A stretch of 64,000 nucleotides of DNA from UBA2100 sp964399345 (GTDB lineage Bacteria > Patescibacteriota > Minisyncoccia > Phycocordibacterales > UBA2100), in NCBI GenBank assembly GCA_964399345.1, contig CAYNQE010000001.1, forward strand, positions 1 to 64,000. Reading direction: 5' to 3'. The number at the start of each line of letters is the position of its first letter. Position 1 is the stretch's first letter. Positions 27,023-35,465 of this stretch are shown here, in pieces. The notes beneath the pieces were generated by a model that worked only from the letters and a program-made list of their open reading frames with translations, was not told the DNA's origin and did not search any database. The translations under genes were made by a program, and so were the position numbers.

Positions 27023-28331
27023 AATAATTACACGCTTTCCGCCTTCACCAACTGGAAGTCTACATATTGGAAATATAAGGACGCTTCTTTTTAACTACCT
27101 GTTCACTCGCCATAACGAGGGAGAAATCGTTATGCGTTTTGAAGATACTGATCTTGAGCGAAGTGATCAAAAACACGAGGAAGTAGCCTTAAATGCTCTA
27201 GCGTCTCTAGGACTAGATTTTGACAGCGGACCGTTTCGACAATCAGAAAGAACTGAAAAATATATTGCGGCGTTAAATACATTAATTGAAAATGGAAATG
27301 CATATGTAGCTGAAGAATCAGAAGGGGAGCCAGGTAAGAATGTTATACGATTTAAAAACCCAAACAAAGAATTAACATTTACTGACCTCATCCGCGGAGA
27401 GATAACGATCGACACAACAGACTTCGGTGATTTTGTTATAGCTCGTTCTGCTGATAATCCAATCTATCACTTAACTGTTGTCGTTGACGATATGGAGGGC
27501 GAGATCACTCATGTCATTCGCGGAGAAGATCATATAACTTCAACACCCAGACAAATACTTCTAATAGATGCACTCGGAGGGGAAGCACCGCAGTACGCAC
27601 ACCTTCCCCTAATTGTTGGAAGTGATAAAAAGAAACTAGGGAAGAGGCACGGTGCTGTAACATATCAGGAATTTAAAGATCTTGGATATATTCCCGCAGG
27701 GATCCTAAACTATCTTGCACTCTTAGGTTGGAACCCTGGAGATGAGCGAGAATTTTTTACCAAAGACGAATTAATAGGGGAGTTCTCTATTGAAAGAGTG
27801 AATAATTCACCTGCAATGTTTTCCTATGAAAAACTAGACTCAATTAATAAACACCACTTGTTGGAACTTCCAATGGAAGAGTACACAAGTACGGTAAAGG
27901 AATTTCTACAGAACGAGAAAATAGAGAACCACCCGAACTTCGCCTTACTTATAGAAGGCGTAATACGAGAAAGATTACACAAATTCTCAGAAGTTATTGA
28001 GATGAATAAGACAGGAGAATTTGACTGGCTACTTAATGCACCTGCTATTAATCCCGAAGATCTCAAATGGAAAGATTCTCCTGCAGAAACAACTAAAGGA
28101 CACCTACAATACACTGCTAAAACACTCCTAGAGGCCTCAAAATGGGATCCTACGAGTATAAAAGAAGAAATATGGCCCTATGCTGATGAGAACGGTAGGG
28201 GTGACGTTTTAGGACCTTTACGGTTTGCGCTTTCTGGAGCAAAACGATCTCCAGATCCGTTTATGCTTGCTGCAATTCTTGGAAAAGAAGAGACTGTTAG
28301 TCGTCTTAAAACAGCAGTTGATTTACTCTAG
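27015..28331 (+). CDS. gltX: Glutamate-tRNA ligase
   Basis: 438 aa from ATG 27015 (MNKIITRFPPSPTGSLHIGN); a TTG at 27009 would add two residues. HIGH motif (LHIGN), KLGKRHG as the KMSKS counterpart, FEDTDLERS, and the C-terminal anticodon-binding helical domain. Shorter than the 470-aa E. coli enzyme. The ATG overlaps the murG stop region. Confidence 0.95.
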   Translation: MNKIITRFPPSPTGSLHIGNIRTLLFNYLFTRHNEGEIVMRFEDTDLERSDQKHEEVALNALASLGLDFDSGPFRQSERTEKYIAALNTLIENGNAYVAEESEGEPGKNVIRFKNPNKELTFTDLIRGEITIDTTDFGDFVIARSADNPIYHLTVVVDDMEGEITHVIRGEDHITSTPRQILLIDALGGEAPQYAHLPLIVGSDKKKLGKRHGAVTYQEFKDLGYIPAGILNYLALLGWNPGDEREFFTKDELIGEFSIERVNNSPAMFSYEKLDSINKHHLLELPMEEYTSTVKEFLQNEKIENHPNFALLIEGVIRERLHKFSEVIEMNKTGEFDWLLNAPAINPEDLKWKDSPAETTKGHLQYTAKTLLEASKWDPTSIKEEIWPYADENGRGDVLGPLRFALSGAKRSPDPFMLAAILGKEETVSRLKTAVDLL

Positions 28332-28333
28332 CC

Positions 28334-29599
28334 ATGAAAATCTTAACTGGATTTTTGACTATTCTTTTGCTCACTCCAGGAGTGTTGAACGCACAGAGTG
28401 CAAGTGAGATTCGAGATAAGATAGACAATCAACAAACTGAAATTTCTGAAATTGAAGAGGAGATTAAGAAGTATGAAGCTCAATTAACTGAAATTAGTAG
28501 AGAGAAGAACACTCTTCAAGGGGCTGTTCAAGAATTAGATGTTTCAAGAAAAAAAGTTGGAGCGAACATATCTATTACCCAAAGGCAGATCAATACAACA
28601 AGCTCCAGCATTGAAGAAATGACTTATGATATTAATATTAAGGAAGAATTAATTGCAGGAAACCAAAAAGCATTAGCCGAAACAATAAGAAGGATAAACG
28701 AAACGGAAAGTGATTCTTTTGTTGAGATTATTTTAAATAGTAATGATATTTCCAATCTCTGGAGTGACGTTGAAACTCTTCAACAATTCCAAGTAGTAGT
28801 TAGAGGAGAAGTTACAGTACTAACTGCTCAAAGAAAATCTCTTGAGGCTGCAAGAGAGACAAAGGAAATTCAACAAGGTAAATTAGTCTCTCAGAAAACA
28901 GATCTTTCAACTCAGAAGCGTTCTCTAGATATAAACAGACAAGCAAAGAACTCCCTTCTAAAGGAAACCAAAAACAGAGAATCAACCTATCAGGAACTTA
29001 TAGCCGAAAAGAAAAAGGCTAAGGAAGAATTTGAAGCTCAGCTGAAAAGTTTTGAATCTGAACTGCAATATATCTTAGATCCATCTAGCATACCGCCTGC
29101 AGGGAAGGGGGTACTGAGCTGGCCATTAGATAAAGTAAGGATCACTCAATACTTTGGAAATACAAAGTTTGCCAGCTCAGGTGCGTACAACGGAAGCGGA
29201 CACAACGGGATGGATTTTGGTACGCCGATAGGGACGCCTGTTAAAGCAGCACTTTCCGGAAATATTAAAGCAACAGGGAATACCGATGCTTTCCGTGGAT
29301 GTTACTCGTACGGAAAATGGATACTTGTTGAGCACGTAAACGGATTAGCTACTCTATACGCACACCTTTCAGATATCAGTGTTAGCCCAGGTGATGCCGT
29401 TGGTACTGGCCGAGTTATCGGATACTCAGGTAACACCGGATTCTCAACAGGACCTCACCTTCATTTTACTCTTTATGCAAACGACGCAGTGCAAGTTGTG
29501 CGTCTTGGTGACATAAAGGCAAGGACAGGGTGTGCTGATGCGAAAGTGCCTGTTGCCTCATGGAGTGGTTATCTAAATCCTCTAAATTACTTGAATTAG
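28334..29599 (+). CDS. Secreted M23-family peptidoglycan hydrolase with coiled coil (EnvC-like)
   Basis: 421 aa. Signal peptide at 1-20 (ending near VLNAQS), a coiled coil of about 230 residues (25-255), then a LytM/M23 domain with HNGMDFGTPIGTPV (HxxxD zinc motif), LATLYAHLSDI and GPHLHFTLY (HxH). This layout matches EnvC/NlpD-type amidase activators and endopeptidases. All zinc ligands are present, so it may be catalytic. It follows the cell-wall cluster and is its last gene. Confidence 0.92.
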   Translation: MKILTGFLTILLLTPGVLNAQSASEIRDKIDNQQTEISEIEEEIKKYEAQLTEISREKNTLQGAVQELDVSRKKVGANISITQRQINTTSSSIEEMTYDINIKEELIAGNQKALAETIRRINETESDSFVEIILNSNDISNLWSDVETLQQFQVVVRGEVTVLTAQRKSLEAARETKEIQQGKLVSQKTDLSTQKRSLDINRQAKNSLLKETKNRESTYQELIAEKKKAKEEFEAQLKSFESELQYILDPSSIPPAGKGVLSWPLDKVRITQYFGNTKFASSGAYNGSGHNGMDFGTPIGTPVKAALSGNIKATGNTDAFRGCYSYGKWILVEHVNGLATLYAHLSDISVSPGDAVGTGRVIGYSGNTGFSTGPHLHFTLYANDAVQVVRLGDIKARTGCADAKVPVASWSGYLNPLNYLN

Positions 29600-29895
29600 C
29601 TCCTTCTCACTCTCCTTTACTTGGTACACTAGTACCAAAAAGTTTAATGTCGCACAATATATATAGGGTATTGAGGACGGGGTAGAGCAGGGTGATTAAC
29701 TTAATTTTAACGAGATCCGTCAAAAGACTGAGAAATTAAAATTTATACATATACGTGCAAAAAGTAACTAGATAAAAAAATAAAAAATATTTGAAGGGTT
29801 AGAAGAAGGCTGAGATTTATATATGTGTTTACTAAGCTGTATTAGTTGTATATTATGTCGCAAAAGATATATTGTGCGAACTAAAGTAATCCAAT
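29600..29895. other. AT-rich intergenic region with inverted repeats
   Basis: No gene is seen here. Near the start is a hairpin of TTGGTAC / GTACCAA with a 4-nt loop (29621-29638). The 13-mer TCGCACAATATAT (29650-29662) recurs as an exact reverse complement at 29867-29879, and its TGTCGCACAA part recurs at 30467-30476 beyond the LAGLIDADG gene. The shared sequence on both sides suggests that the endonuclease gene and its flanks form a small mobile unit. Confidence 0.5.
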
Positions 29896-30444
29896 CTACA
29901 CTTCTTCCCTTCCTAGTCGAGAATTGGTCCATTTTCTATTTTGCGAGCTTTTAAATTTAGACGACTGTTCCTGTATTTCCTGTATACGTGCTAAATCTTC
30001 TTTGCTCCACACTACCTTTTGGAAACCCATACTCCCCTTCACTATATTCACTGATCCTCTTATCTTCTTGTACTTAAGCAAGATACTTACTGCTTCAGCC
30101 CAAAGTTTAAAATCTCGCTTCTTTTTACCGAAAAGTTTATTTTTTCTGAAGAATGGTATTATCGTATCCTGTAATTCAAATAGATCGGTCACCTGGTAAC
30201 GTACCGACTTATTATTCTTGGTGAAGCTAATTTCGCCCACTTCAAATCGTTTTTTAAATTCCTCAAGAATTTTAAAGTCATCCGCTCTTAGACTAATGGC
30301 AAAAATAGCCTTCCAGCTATAATAAACTGCCTTTGAGGCTCTCTCATGCCTAACATCTCTGCGTACAGATAATCCAAAACATCCCTCTCCATCTGTAAAA
30401 CCAGATATATAGTCGTCTGAAATTGAAGTTTTTCTATTCACCAC
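29896..30444 (-). CDS. LAGLIDADG homing endonuclease, free-standing
   Basis: 182 aa. The N-terminal YISGFTDGEGCFGLSV is a LAGLIDADG motif with the catalytic acidic residue (GEG type), followed by WKAIFAISLRADDFKILEEFKKRF, as in LAGLIDADG_2-type intron enzymes. Only one motif is clear, so it would act as a homodimer. Two GTG codons (30444 and 30441) compete as start; TATACT lies 5-8 nt upstream. It is not inside a recognisable intron or next to a tRNA gene. Its neighbours (M23 hydrolase, slipin) are ordinary chromosomal genes. Confidence 0.85.
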   Translation of the reverse strand: MVNRKTSISDDYISGFTDGEGCFGLSVRRDVRHERASKAVYYSWKAIFAISLRADDFKILEEFKKRFEVGEISFTKNNKSVRYQVTDLFELQDTIIPFFRKNKLFGKKKRDFKLWAEAVSILLKYKKIRGSVNIVKGSMGFQKVVWSKEDLARIQEIQEQSSKFKSSQNRKWTNSRLGREEV

Positions 30445-30492
30445 CTAATAGTATATGCTGAGGTAGTGTCGCACAAGGGTCCGGTGTGTACA

Positions 30493-31260
30493 CTACTTCC
30501 CGAACTTCTCAAACGCTCTTAATACTTCAATAGGCATCGCAAACACTACTGTGTTGCTCTGATCTGAAGAAAGATCGTTCAGTGACTGCAATGTTCTAAG
30601 GTGTAGTGCACCGGGTGCTGCTGAGAGAGTGTTAGCAGCCTTTGCCATATTATCAGCTGAGATTACCTCACCTTCAGCCTTAATGATAACTGAGCGTTTC
30701 TCACGTTCAGCTTCAGCCTGTTTTGCAATTGTTCGCTCCATGTTATCAGGGAGGATAATATCTTTAAGCTCAACGTTTTGAACCTTAATCCCCCAGTCAT
30801 CACTAGCAACATCAACTACTGATCGAATTTTTTCTGAAATCTTCTCTCTTCCTGAGAGAAGTTCATCAAGTTCAACTTCACCAACAGCATTACGCATAGT
30901 TGTTTGTGCTAACTGACTTACAGCAAAGAAGAAATCTTCAACTTTTAAAATAGCGTTGCCTGCATCACTTACCTTGTAGTATATAACGGCGTTAACTCCA
31001 ACTGCGATGTTGTCTTTGGTAATGGCCTGTTGTTGAGGAACATCAACTGCTTTTGTTCGCATATCTACCTTCAACATTTTCTGAAACACAGGAATTACTA
31101 TTCTCCATCCTGGTTCTCGCATTCCGGTAAACTTACCCATTGTAAACATAACCCCTCGTTCGTATTGGTTAACTTGTCGTAGTACTGCAACTGCAATACC
31201 GATAGCTAAAGGTAAAATTGTAAAAAATCCCATAAATATTATATTAATTATTAACTCCAA
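30493..31260 (-). CDS. Slipin (SPFH/stomatin-like membrane protein)
   Basis: 255 aa. An N-terminal membrane hairpin (about 5-28) is followed by the SPFH domain with VNQYERGVMFTMGKF, EPGWRIVIPVFQ, RTKAVDVPQQQAITKDNI and a C-terminal AEAEREKRSVIIKAEGE coiled helix. Forms membrane-bound oligomers that organise microdomains; the usual NfeD partner is not adjacent. The start overlaps the exonuclease gene by 10 bp. Confidence 0.93.
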   Translation of the reverse strand: MELIINIIFMGFFTILPLAIGIAVAVLRQVNQYERGVMFTMGKFTGMREPGWRIVIPVFQKMLKVDMRTKAVDVPQQQAITKDNIAVGVNAVIYYKVSDAGNAILKVEDFFFAVSQLAQTTMRNAVGEVELDELLSGREKISEKIRSVVDVASDDWGIKVQNVELKDIILPDNMERTIAKQAEAEREKRSVIIKAEGEVISADNMAKAANTLSAAPGALHLRTLQSLNDLSSDQSNTVVFAMPIEVLRAFEKFGK

Positions 31261-31844
31261 GGAACATCAAATTGTTCAAACTCCGGAAGCAACTTCTCAT
31301 TATACAGCAACCTGTTTATCACTTCAGCGTGCGAAAGCGCACCTGTGAGAGCATTGTGAGGATGCGGCTCTTCCGGTATTCCGCAATAGTTTAACACCTC
31401 ATCTAAATTTAGTGCACTTCTTTTGTGTTCAACATCAACTGGTGGTGTCTCCCCTCTTTTAATCATGTGCATCCATGCAAGTGAGTGACTATCGATAGTT
31501 CGATATGCAAAAGTGTAATTTAATCCAGCACGTTCACATGCTGCTCGTACGTAGTCTCTATCAAAAGAAACGTTCTGTCCTCCGAAAGTCTTATCTTCAA
31601 GAGATTCACTCCAGGCGATAAACTTTTTTATCAACTCTTCTTCAGTTTGTTTTGTTGGATCTGTAATTTCCTCTTTTGTAAATCCATTTACTTCAAGTGC
31701 ACCATCCATTATGTGTGCTCCATCCCATATACGACACTCTTCGTAAAATCGATTTTCTGGGCTCTTTAAATCAAGTGCACCAATACTTACAATTGAGTGC
31801 TTTTCGTAATCTGTGCCTGAGGCTTCTATATCTAGTATTAACAT
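31251..31844 (-). CDS. DnaQ/RNase T-like 3'-5' exonuclease, last catalytic Asp replaced
   Basis: 197 aa. Exo I LILDIEASGTD supplies D and E, Exo II is GGQNVSFDRDYV, and the Exo III region is HNALTGALSHAEV. In active DEDDh enzymes the residue five after this His is Asp (for example HGALLDA in DnaQ); here it is Gly. The protein may be inactive as a nuclease or use a displaced ligand. A TATAAT box lies 6 nt before the ATG. Confidence 0.82.
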   Translation of the reverse strand: MLILDIEASGTDYEKHSIVSIGALDLKSPENRFYEECRIWDGAHIMDGALEVNGFTKEEITDPTKQTEEELIKKFIAWSESLEDKTFGGQNVSFDRDYVRAACERAGLNYTFAYRTIDSHSLAWMHMIKRGETPPVDVEHKRSALNLDEVLNYCGIPEEPHPHNALTGALSHAEVINRLLYNEKLLPEFEQFDVPWS

Positions 31845-31861
31845 TTGGGCATTATATCATT

Positions 31862-32233
31862 TTACTTCAACCCCTTACAATTCCCCGCCGGCTCGTAACC
31901 AGCTTTTCTAGCCCCGTCGATACTCTTAAACCACACCTTATTCACCTCGCTCATTCTAGTTGCGCCCGAACACCACGGAAAATGATACTTACTCCCCTTT
32001 CTTGAGGCCACCACTAGTCCACCCATACTAATTGGATCAACCTCATTCATTGCTTGTTCAAACATTCTGATGGCTGGCCGTTTCTCTTCCATCATGGAGA
32101 GTCTTCCTAATCCAAAAGCCCCTAATCCAACTAATATTAGTATGAGCACTATAAAGACATCCTGCCCCATTTTGGGGGTATTGCCCTTGATTTGAGTGCC
32201 TCGTTCGCGTATACTTTTCCACCAGTTCCTCAT
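31862..32233 (-). CDS. Membrane-anchored protein with Ada-type metal-binding-like C-terminus
   Basis: 123 aa. One membrane helix (about 25-45) follows a basic N-terminus; the C-terminal 50 residues (VASRKGSKYHFPWCSGATR ... DGARKAGYEPAGNC) resemble the small zinc-binding module related to the Ada N-terminal domain (KYHxxxC ... GYxPxxxC), here with H, C and C as candidate ligands. It is probably extracytoplasmic. Divergent from rpmA with a 22-bp gap. Confidence 0.65.
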   Translation of the reverse strand: MRNWWKSIRERGTQIKGNTPKMGQDVFIVLILILVGLGAFGLGRLSMMEEKRPAIRMFEQAMNEVDPISMGGLVVASRKGSKYHFPWCSGATRMSEVNKVWFKSIDGARKAGYEPAGNCKGLK

Positions 32234-32255
32234 TGGGAACTATTTTAACTGATAT

Positions 32256-32528
32256 ATGGCACATAGAAAAGCCGGAGGTTCGGCAAAAAACCTACGAGAT
32301 TCAAACCCAAAATATCTGGGTACTAAACTAGCAGACGGTTCAGCAGCAAAAACCGGGTCTATTATCGTACGTCAGCGCGGAACAAAGATTATGGCAGGAA
32401 AGAATGTTGGGGTAGGAAAAGATCACACACTGTTTGCACTTACAGACGGACTAGTAAAATTTAGAGAAAAAAGAAAGACTAACTTCACCGGAGTTACGGT
32501 AAAGAAAAAAGTAGTAGACGTTCTATAG
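32256..32528 (+). CDS. rpmA: 50S ribosomal protein L27
   Basis: 90 aa. Starts MAHRKAGGSAKNLRDSNPKYLG, which is the L27 N-terminus that reaches the peptidyl transferase centre without an extra leader peptide. GSIIVRQRGTKIMAGKNVGVGKDHTLFAL is conserved. rplU is not adjacent here (it is at 39.3 kb), unlike the usual rplU-rpmA pair. Confidence 0.97.
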   Translation: MAHRKAGGSAKNLRDSNPKYLGTKLADGSAAKTGSIIVRQRGTKIMAGKNVGVGKDHTLFALTDGLVKFREKRKTNFTGVTVKKKVVDVL

Positions 32529-32530
32529 AG

Positions 32531-32557
32531 AAACCGCACAAATCGTGCGGTTTTTTT
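32531..32557 (+). terminator. Rho-independent terminator after rpmA
   Basis: Stem AAACCGCAC / GTGCGGTTT with a 5-nt loop, followed by T7. Confidence 0.92.
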
Positions 32558-32619
32558 ATTTATCTGCTAAACTCAGATTAGCCGCACCTTCGTGTGTGAT
32601 AACAATCTGGAGAATTCCA

Positions 32620-32715
32620 ATGTTCAAGAAGAAACGAATGTGGATACCCATATCAATGTTTGCAGTCGCAATCACGCTGAGCGTCCTTGCACACAAATAT
32701 GGTATAACACCCTAA
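32620..32715 (+). CDS. Candidate 31-aa single-helix membrane peptide
   Basis: ATG 32620 to TAA 32713-32715. A basic start (MFKKKRMW) is followed by one hydrophobic helix (IPISMFAVAITLSVLA) and a short tail. TGGAGA lies 10 nt before the ATG and could be a Shine-Dalgarno site. It lies between two terminators, so it is its own transcription unit. Protein status rests only on the reading frame and hydrophobicity. Confidence 0.4.
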   Translation: MFKKKRMWIPISMFAVAITLSVLAHKYGITP

Positions 32716-32724
32716 AAATCACAC

Positions 32725-32752
32725 AAAAAGGCGCCCTAACCGGCGCCCTTTT
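32725..32752. terminator. Bidirectional terminator between the small peptide gene and rplI
   Basis: GGCGCC / GGCGCC stem with outer A5 / T4 pairs and a one-base bulge. It gives a T run on both strands and serves the small gene (plus) and rplI (minus). Confidence 0.75.
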
Positions 32753-32755
32753 GTA

Positions 32756-33178
32756 TTAGTTGGCTTCAATCTTTATAGTCGCCTTCTCTCCCGATATTTC
32801 TACTGTATGTTCTCCAAGTTCTTTAATTGGTGAGTCTATAACAATTGCACTAGCATCAACTGCAACTCCCGTATCTTTCTTTAGTTGCTCTGCTATAACT
32901 TCTGCACTTATTGCTTCAAAGAGATGCTCTTTCTCATTTGAGTTTGCCTTGATAACAAGAGTTTCAATTTTTGCTAATCCTTCTTGTAGTGCTTCTTTAG
33001 AAGCTTCAACTTGGGCCTCTTGAGCTCCTGCTCTCTTTTCTAATTGTGCAATTTTTGAATCAGTAGCTGCCTCTGCCCTACCTTGTCCTATTAGAAATTG
33101 TGCGTAGCCATTTGCTACTTCTGCGATTGTATTCTTTTGTCCAACTTTTGCTGTGTCTTTAAGTAAAATAACTTTCAT
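32756..33178 (-). CDS. rplI: 50S ribosomal protein L9
   Basis: 140 aa. MKVILLKDTAKVGQKNTIAEVANGYAQFLIGQGRA is the L9 N-terminal rRNA-binding domain; a long helix and a shortened C-terminal domain (FEAISAEVIAEQLKKDTGVAVDA) follow. It is on its own promoter and is not linked to rpsF/rpsR here. Confidence 0.95.
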   Translation of the reverse strand: MKVILLKDTAKVGQKNTIAEVANGYAQFLIGQGRAEAATDSKIAQLEKRAGAQEAQVEASKEALQEGLAKIETLVIKANSNEKEHLFEAISAEVIAEQLKKDTGVAVDASAIVIDSPIKELGEHTVEISGEKATIKIEAN

Positions 33179-33219
33179 ATTTTTGAAATTAATTGAGTCT
33201 GTATATTACTTAGAATTAA

Positions 33220-34455
33220 CTACTCTAGCAAGTATTCAACTGCCCTTTCTAAGGTGTAATCTGTATCGTCGTCTTCATCTATCTCTTCAGGAAACTCTAC
33301 TTCAATATCTGGGTCAATTCCCTCTTTTGTTATAAATACATCTCCTGCAAGTAGCCAACGAGCAACCGTTACCTTTAGAGAGGTTTCTGAAGTAATATCC
33401 AAGACTTCCTGCACTGATCCCTTTCCAAAACTACGGGTTCCAATTAGTGTGGCCACGCCATGCTCTTTCAAAGATCCTGCAAGGATTTCAGACGCTGATG
33501 CTGAACCTCTATCCATTAAGATTACTAACTCCCCTTCAAAAATATCGTACCCCCTACTTCTGTGGATTTTATTCTCTCCATTTCCGCCGTAATCTTCAGT
33601 AACTACTATTTTTCCTGTCGGCAAGAACCAACTGGCCATATCAGTGGCTGCTGAAAGATATCCTCCTGGGTTGCCTCGAAGATCAATAATCAATTTATCG
33701 TAGCCTGTTTCAACAAATTCCATAAGTGCTTGCCTGAAAAGCTCCGAAGACTTCGCTGAAAAATTCGATAGCTCTATAACAAATATTCCATCGTCTCTTT
33801 TGTAAGTTTCTATCGTTGGTATTTGAATTGTGTCTCTTGTAACAGTAATATCGAGAAGCTCACCCTCACCTTCTCGTACAATGGTAAATATAACGTCTGT
33901 TCCCTTCTTTCCTCTAATTAATTGAACTGCAGTACCTATGCTCATATCCTTGGTATTCGTATCGTCAATTTTAACAATTTTGTCAGCACTTTTAATACCC
34001 GATGTAAACGCAGGGGTTCCCTTTAGAGGAGATACGACTGTTAGTATTCTGTCGCGAATAGCAATCTCCATTCCAACTCCTTCAAAGCTTCCACTAATAT
34101 CTGCATTAAACACTTCAGCCTGAGAAGGCGGTAGGAAAACTGTGTACGGGTCTCCCATAGACTCCGCGAGCCCGCTAATTAATCCCCAAACTTGATCCTC
34201 TCTTATATCTTTTTTTGTAGTAGTTGCAGTAGTAGTTGCGTAGGCGTCAACAAATTTATCATCTAAGAGTCCCCACGCTTTCCATAACGGAGTCAAATTA
34301 GTATCTACAGGCTGCTCAGTTGCAACAGACCCCGCAGCAAAAGCAGAGAATCCATACTTATTTAACTTATCGTTTACTACGCCCTTTCCTCCAAGAATAG
34401 CTCCTGTAGAAAATGCGATTACTATAACTAATGCTATTGAGAGATTTCTTAACAT
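33220..34455 (-). CDS. S41 C-terminal processing protease (CtpA-like)
   Basis: 411 aa. N-terminal signal anchor (about 5-25), PDZ domain (FEGVGMEIAIRDRILTVVSPLKGTPAFTSGI), then the tail-specific protease core with DLRGNPGGYLSAA, the Ser in LMDRGSASASEILAGSL and the Lys in TRSFGKGSVQEV. Acts outside the membrane. A CATAAT box lies 6 nt before the ATG. Divergent from corA. Confidence 0.94.
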   Translation of the reverse strand: MLRNLSIALVIVIAFSTGAILGGKGVVNDKLNKYGFSAFAAGSVATEQPVDTNLTPLWKAWGLLDDKFVDAYATTTATTTKKDIREDQVWGLISGLAESMGDPYTVFLPPSQAEVFNADISGSFEGVGMEIAIRDRILTVVSPLKGTPAFTSGIKSADKIVKIDDTNTKDMSIGTAVQLIRGKKGTDVIFTIVREGEGELLDITVTRDTIQIPTIETYKRDDGIFVIELSNFSAKSSELFRQALMEFVETGYDKLIIDLRGNPGGYLSAATDMASWFLPTGKIVVTEDYGGNGENKIHRSRGYDIFEGELVILMDRGSASASEILAGSLKEHGVATLIGTRSFGKGSVQEVLDITSETSLKVTVARWLLAGDVFITKEGIDPDIEVEFPEEIDEDDDTDYTLERAVEYLLE

Positions 34456-34518
34456 TTGGACATTATGACATGGACACGGTTATACACGCTAGTAGACCAA
34501 CTGTATTTATCTATGCTC

Positions 34519-34524
34519 TATACT
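34519..34524 (+). promoter_or_regulatory. -10 box placed for a leaderless corA mRNA
   Basis: TATACT, 7 nt before ATG 34532, with no Shine-Dalgarno sequence. Confidence 0.5.
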
Positions 34525-34531
34525 GTAGGTA

Positions 34532-35452
34532 ATGCTTCATAGACACGAATACAAAGATTTAATCTGGATTGATCTGGAGTCCCCCAGTATTATGGACGTT
34601 AAGTCTATAGTGGAGGAATTTAAAATAGATCAAATAGTTGCAGACGAGCTTCTCTCGCCTACTCTAAGGCCTCATACGGATAAGTATGATGGGTTTCTAT
34701 ATTTAGTTTTACATTTTCCGACTCTTAGTCACCCGGAGAACTCACTAGGACACCTTGAACATGAAGTTGATTTTATAATCGGAAAGGATTTTATAATAAC
34801 AACACGCTACCAAGAACTAGAATCGTTTGAAGACTTTAGAAAAGTATTCGAAGTTAACGCAAGTCTAGATGATGATCATTTAACTGATAACCCCTTTGAT
34901 ATCTTCTTGCTACTCACAAGACGCTTATACAAGACGGTAGAAAATGAAATTAATATTGTTAGAGAGACTCTTGAACACATTGAAAGTGAGGTCTTCAAGG
35001 GGCGAGAGAAAGAAATGGTTGTTTCCCTATCTAAAACAGGACGCGATATTTTAAACTTAAAACAAGCACTGGACCCACATCAAGAAGTCTTGAGTTCTCT
35101 AAGAGAGTTAACTGTAGAGTTTGCCGGAAGCGAATACGCAACCCGAGTGAAAGCAATTGAGAACATGTACTACCGTTCTCGTAAGCACATAACCAGAATA
35201 TGGCAGACCTTGACTGAACTTCGCGAAACAAATAACTCATTGCTTTCAACAAAGCAAAATGAAGTTATGAAGGTTTTCACCATACTAGCCTTTGTTACCT
35301 TCCCATTATCTCTTGTTGCCTCTATATTTGGAATGAACACAGAAAACATTCCTTTTGTTGGACAAGAACACGATTTTTGGATTGTTATAGGAATGATGCT
35401 CTTTGCAACATTCTTTATGTTCCTGTTCTTTAAACGGAAGGGGTGGTTGTAG
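34532..35452 (+). CDS. corA: CorA-family magnesium transporter
   Basis: 306 aa. A large N-terminal cytosolic alpha/beta domain and long stalk helix lead to two C-terminal membrane helices; the GMN signature (IFGMNTENIPF, near residue 267) ends the first helix and the basic tail FKRKGWL follows the second. Pentameric Mg2+/Co2+ channel. cysS starts 13 bp later. Confidence 0.95.
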   Translation: MLHRHEYKDLIWIDLESPSIMDVKSIVEEFKIDQIVADELLSPTLRPHTDKYDGFLYLVLHFPTLSHPENSLGHLEHEVDFIIGKDFIITTRYQELESFEDFRKVFEVNASLDDDHLTDNPFDIFLLLTRRLYKTVENEINIVRETLEHIESEVFKGREKEMVVSLSKTGRDILNLKQALDPHQEVLSSLRELTVEFAGSEYATRVKAIENMYYRSRKHITRIWQTLTELRETNNSLLSTKQNEVMKVFTILAFVTFPLSLVASIFGMNTENIPFVGQEHDFWIVIGMMLFATFFMFLFFKRKGWL

Positions 35453-35458
35453 TATACT
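35453..35458 (+). promoter_or_regulatory. -10 box placed for a leaderless cysS mRNA
   Basis: TATACT overlapping the end of corA, 7 nt before ATG 35466. It supports that ATG as the true start. Confidence 0.5.
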
Positions 35459-35465
35459 AAGGCAA

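Noticed and set aside
29680..29700. GGTAGAGCAG resembles a tRNA D arm
   Set aside because: No matching anticodon arm, T arm or acceptor stem nearby.
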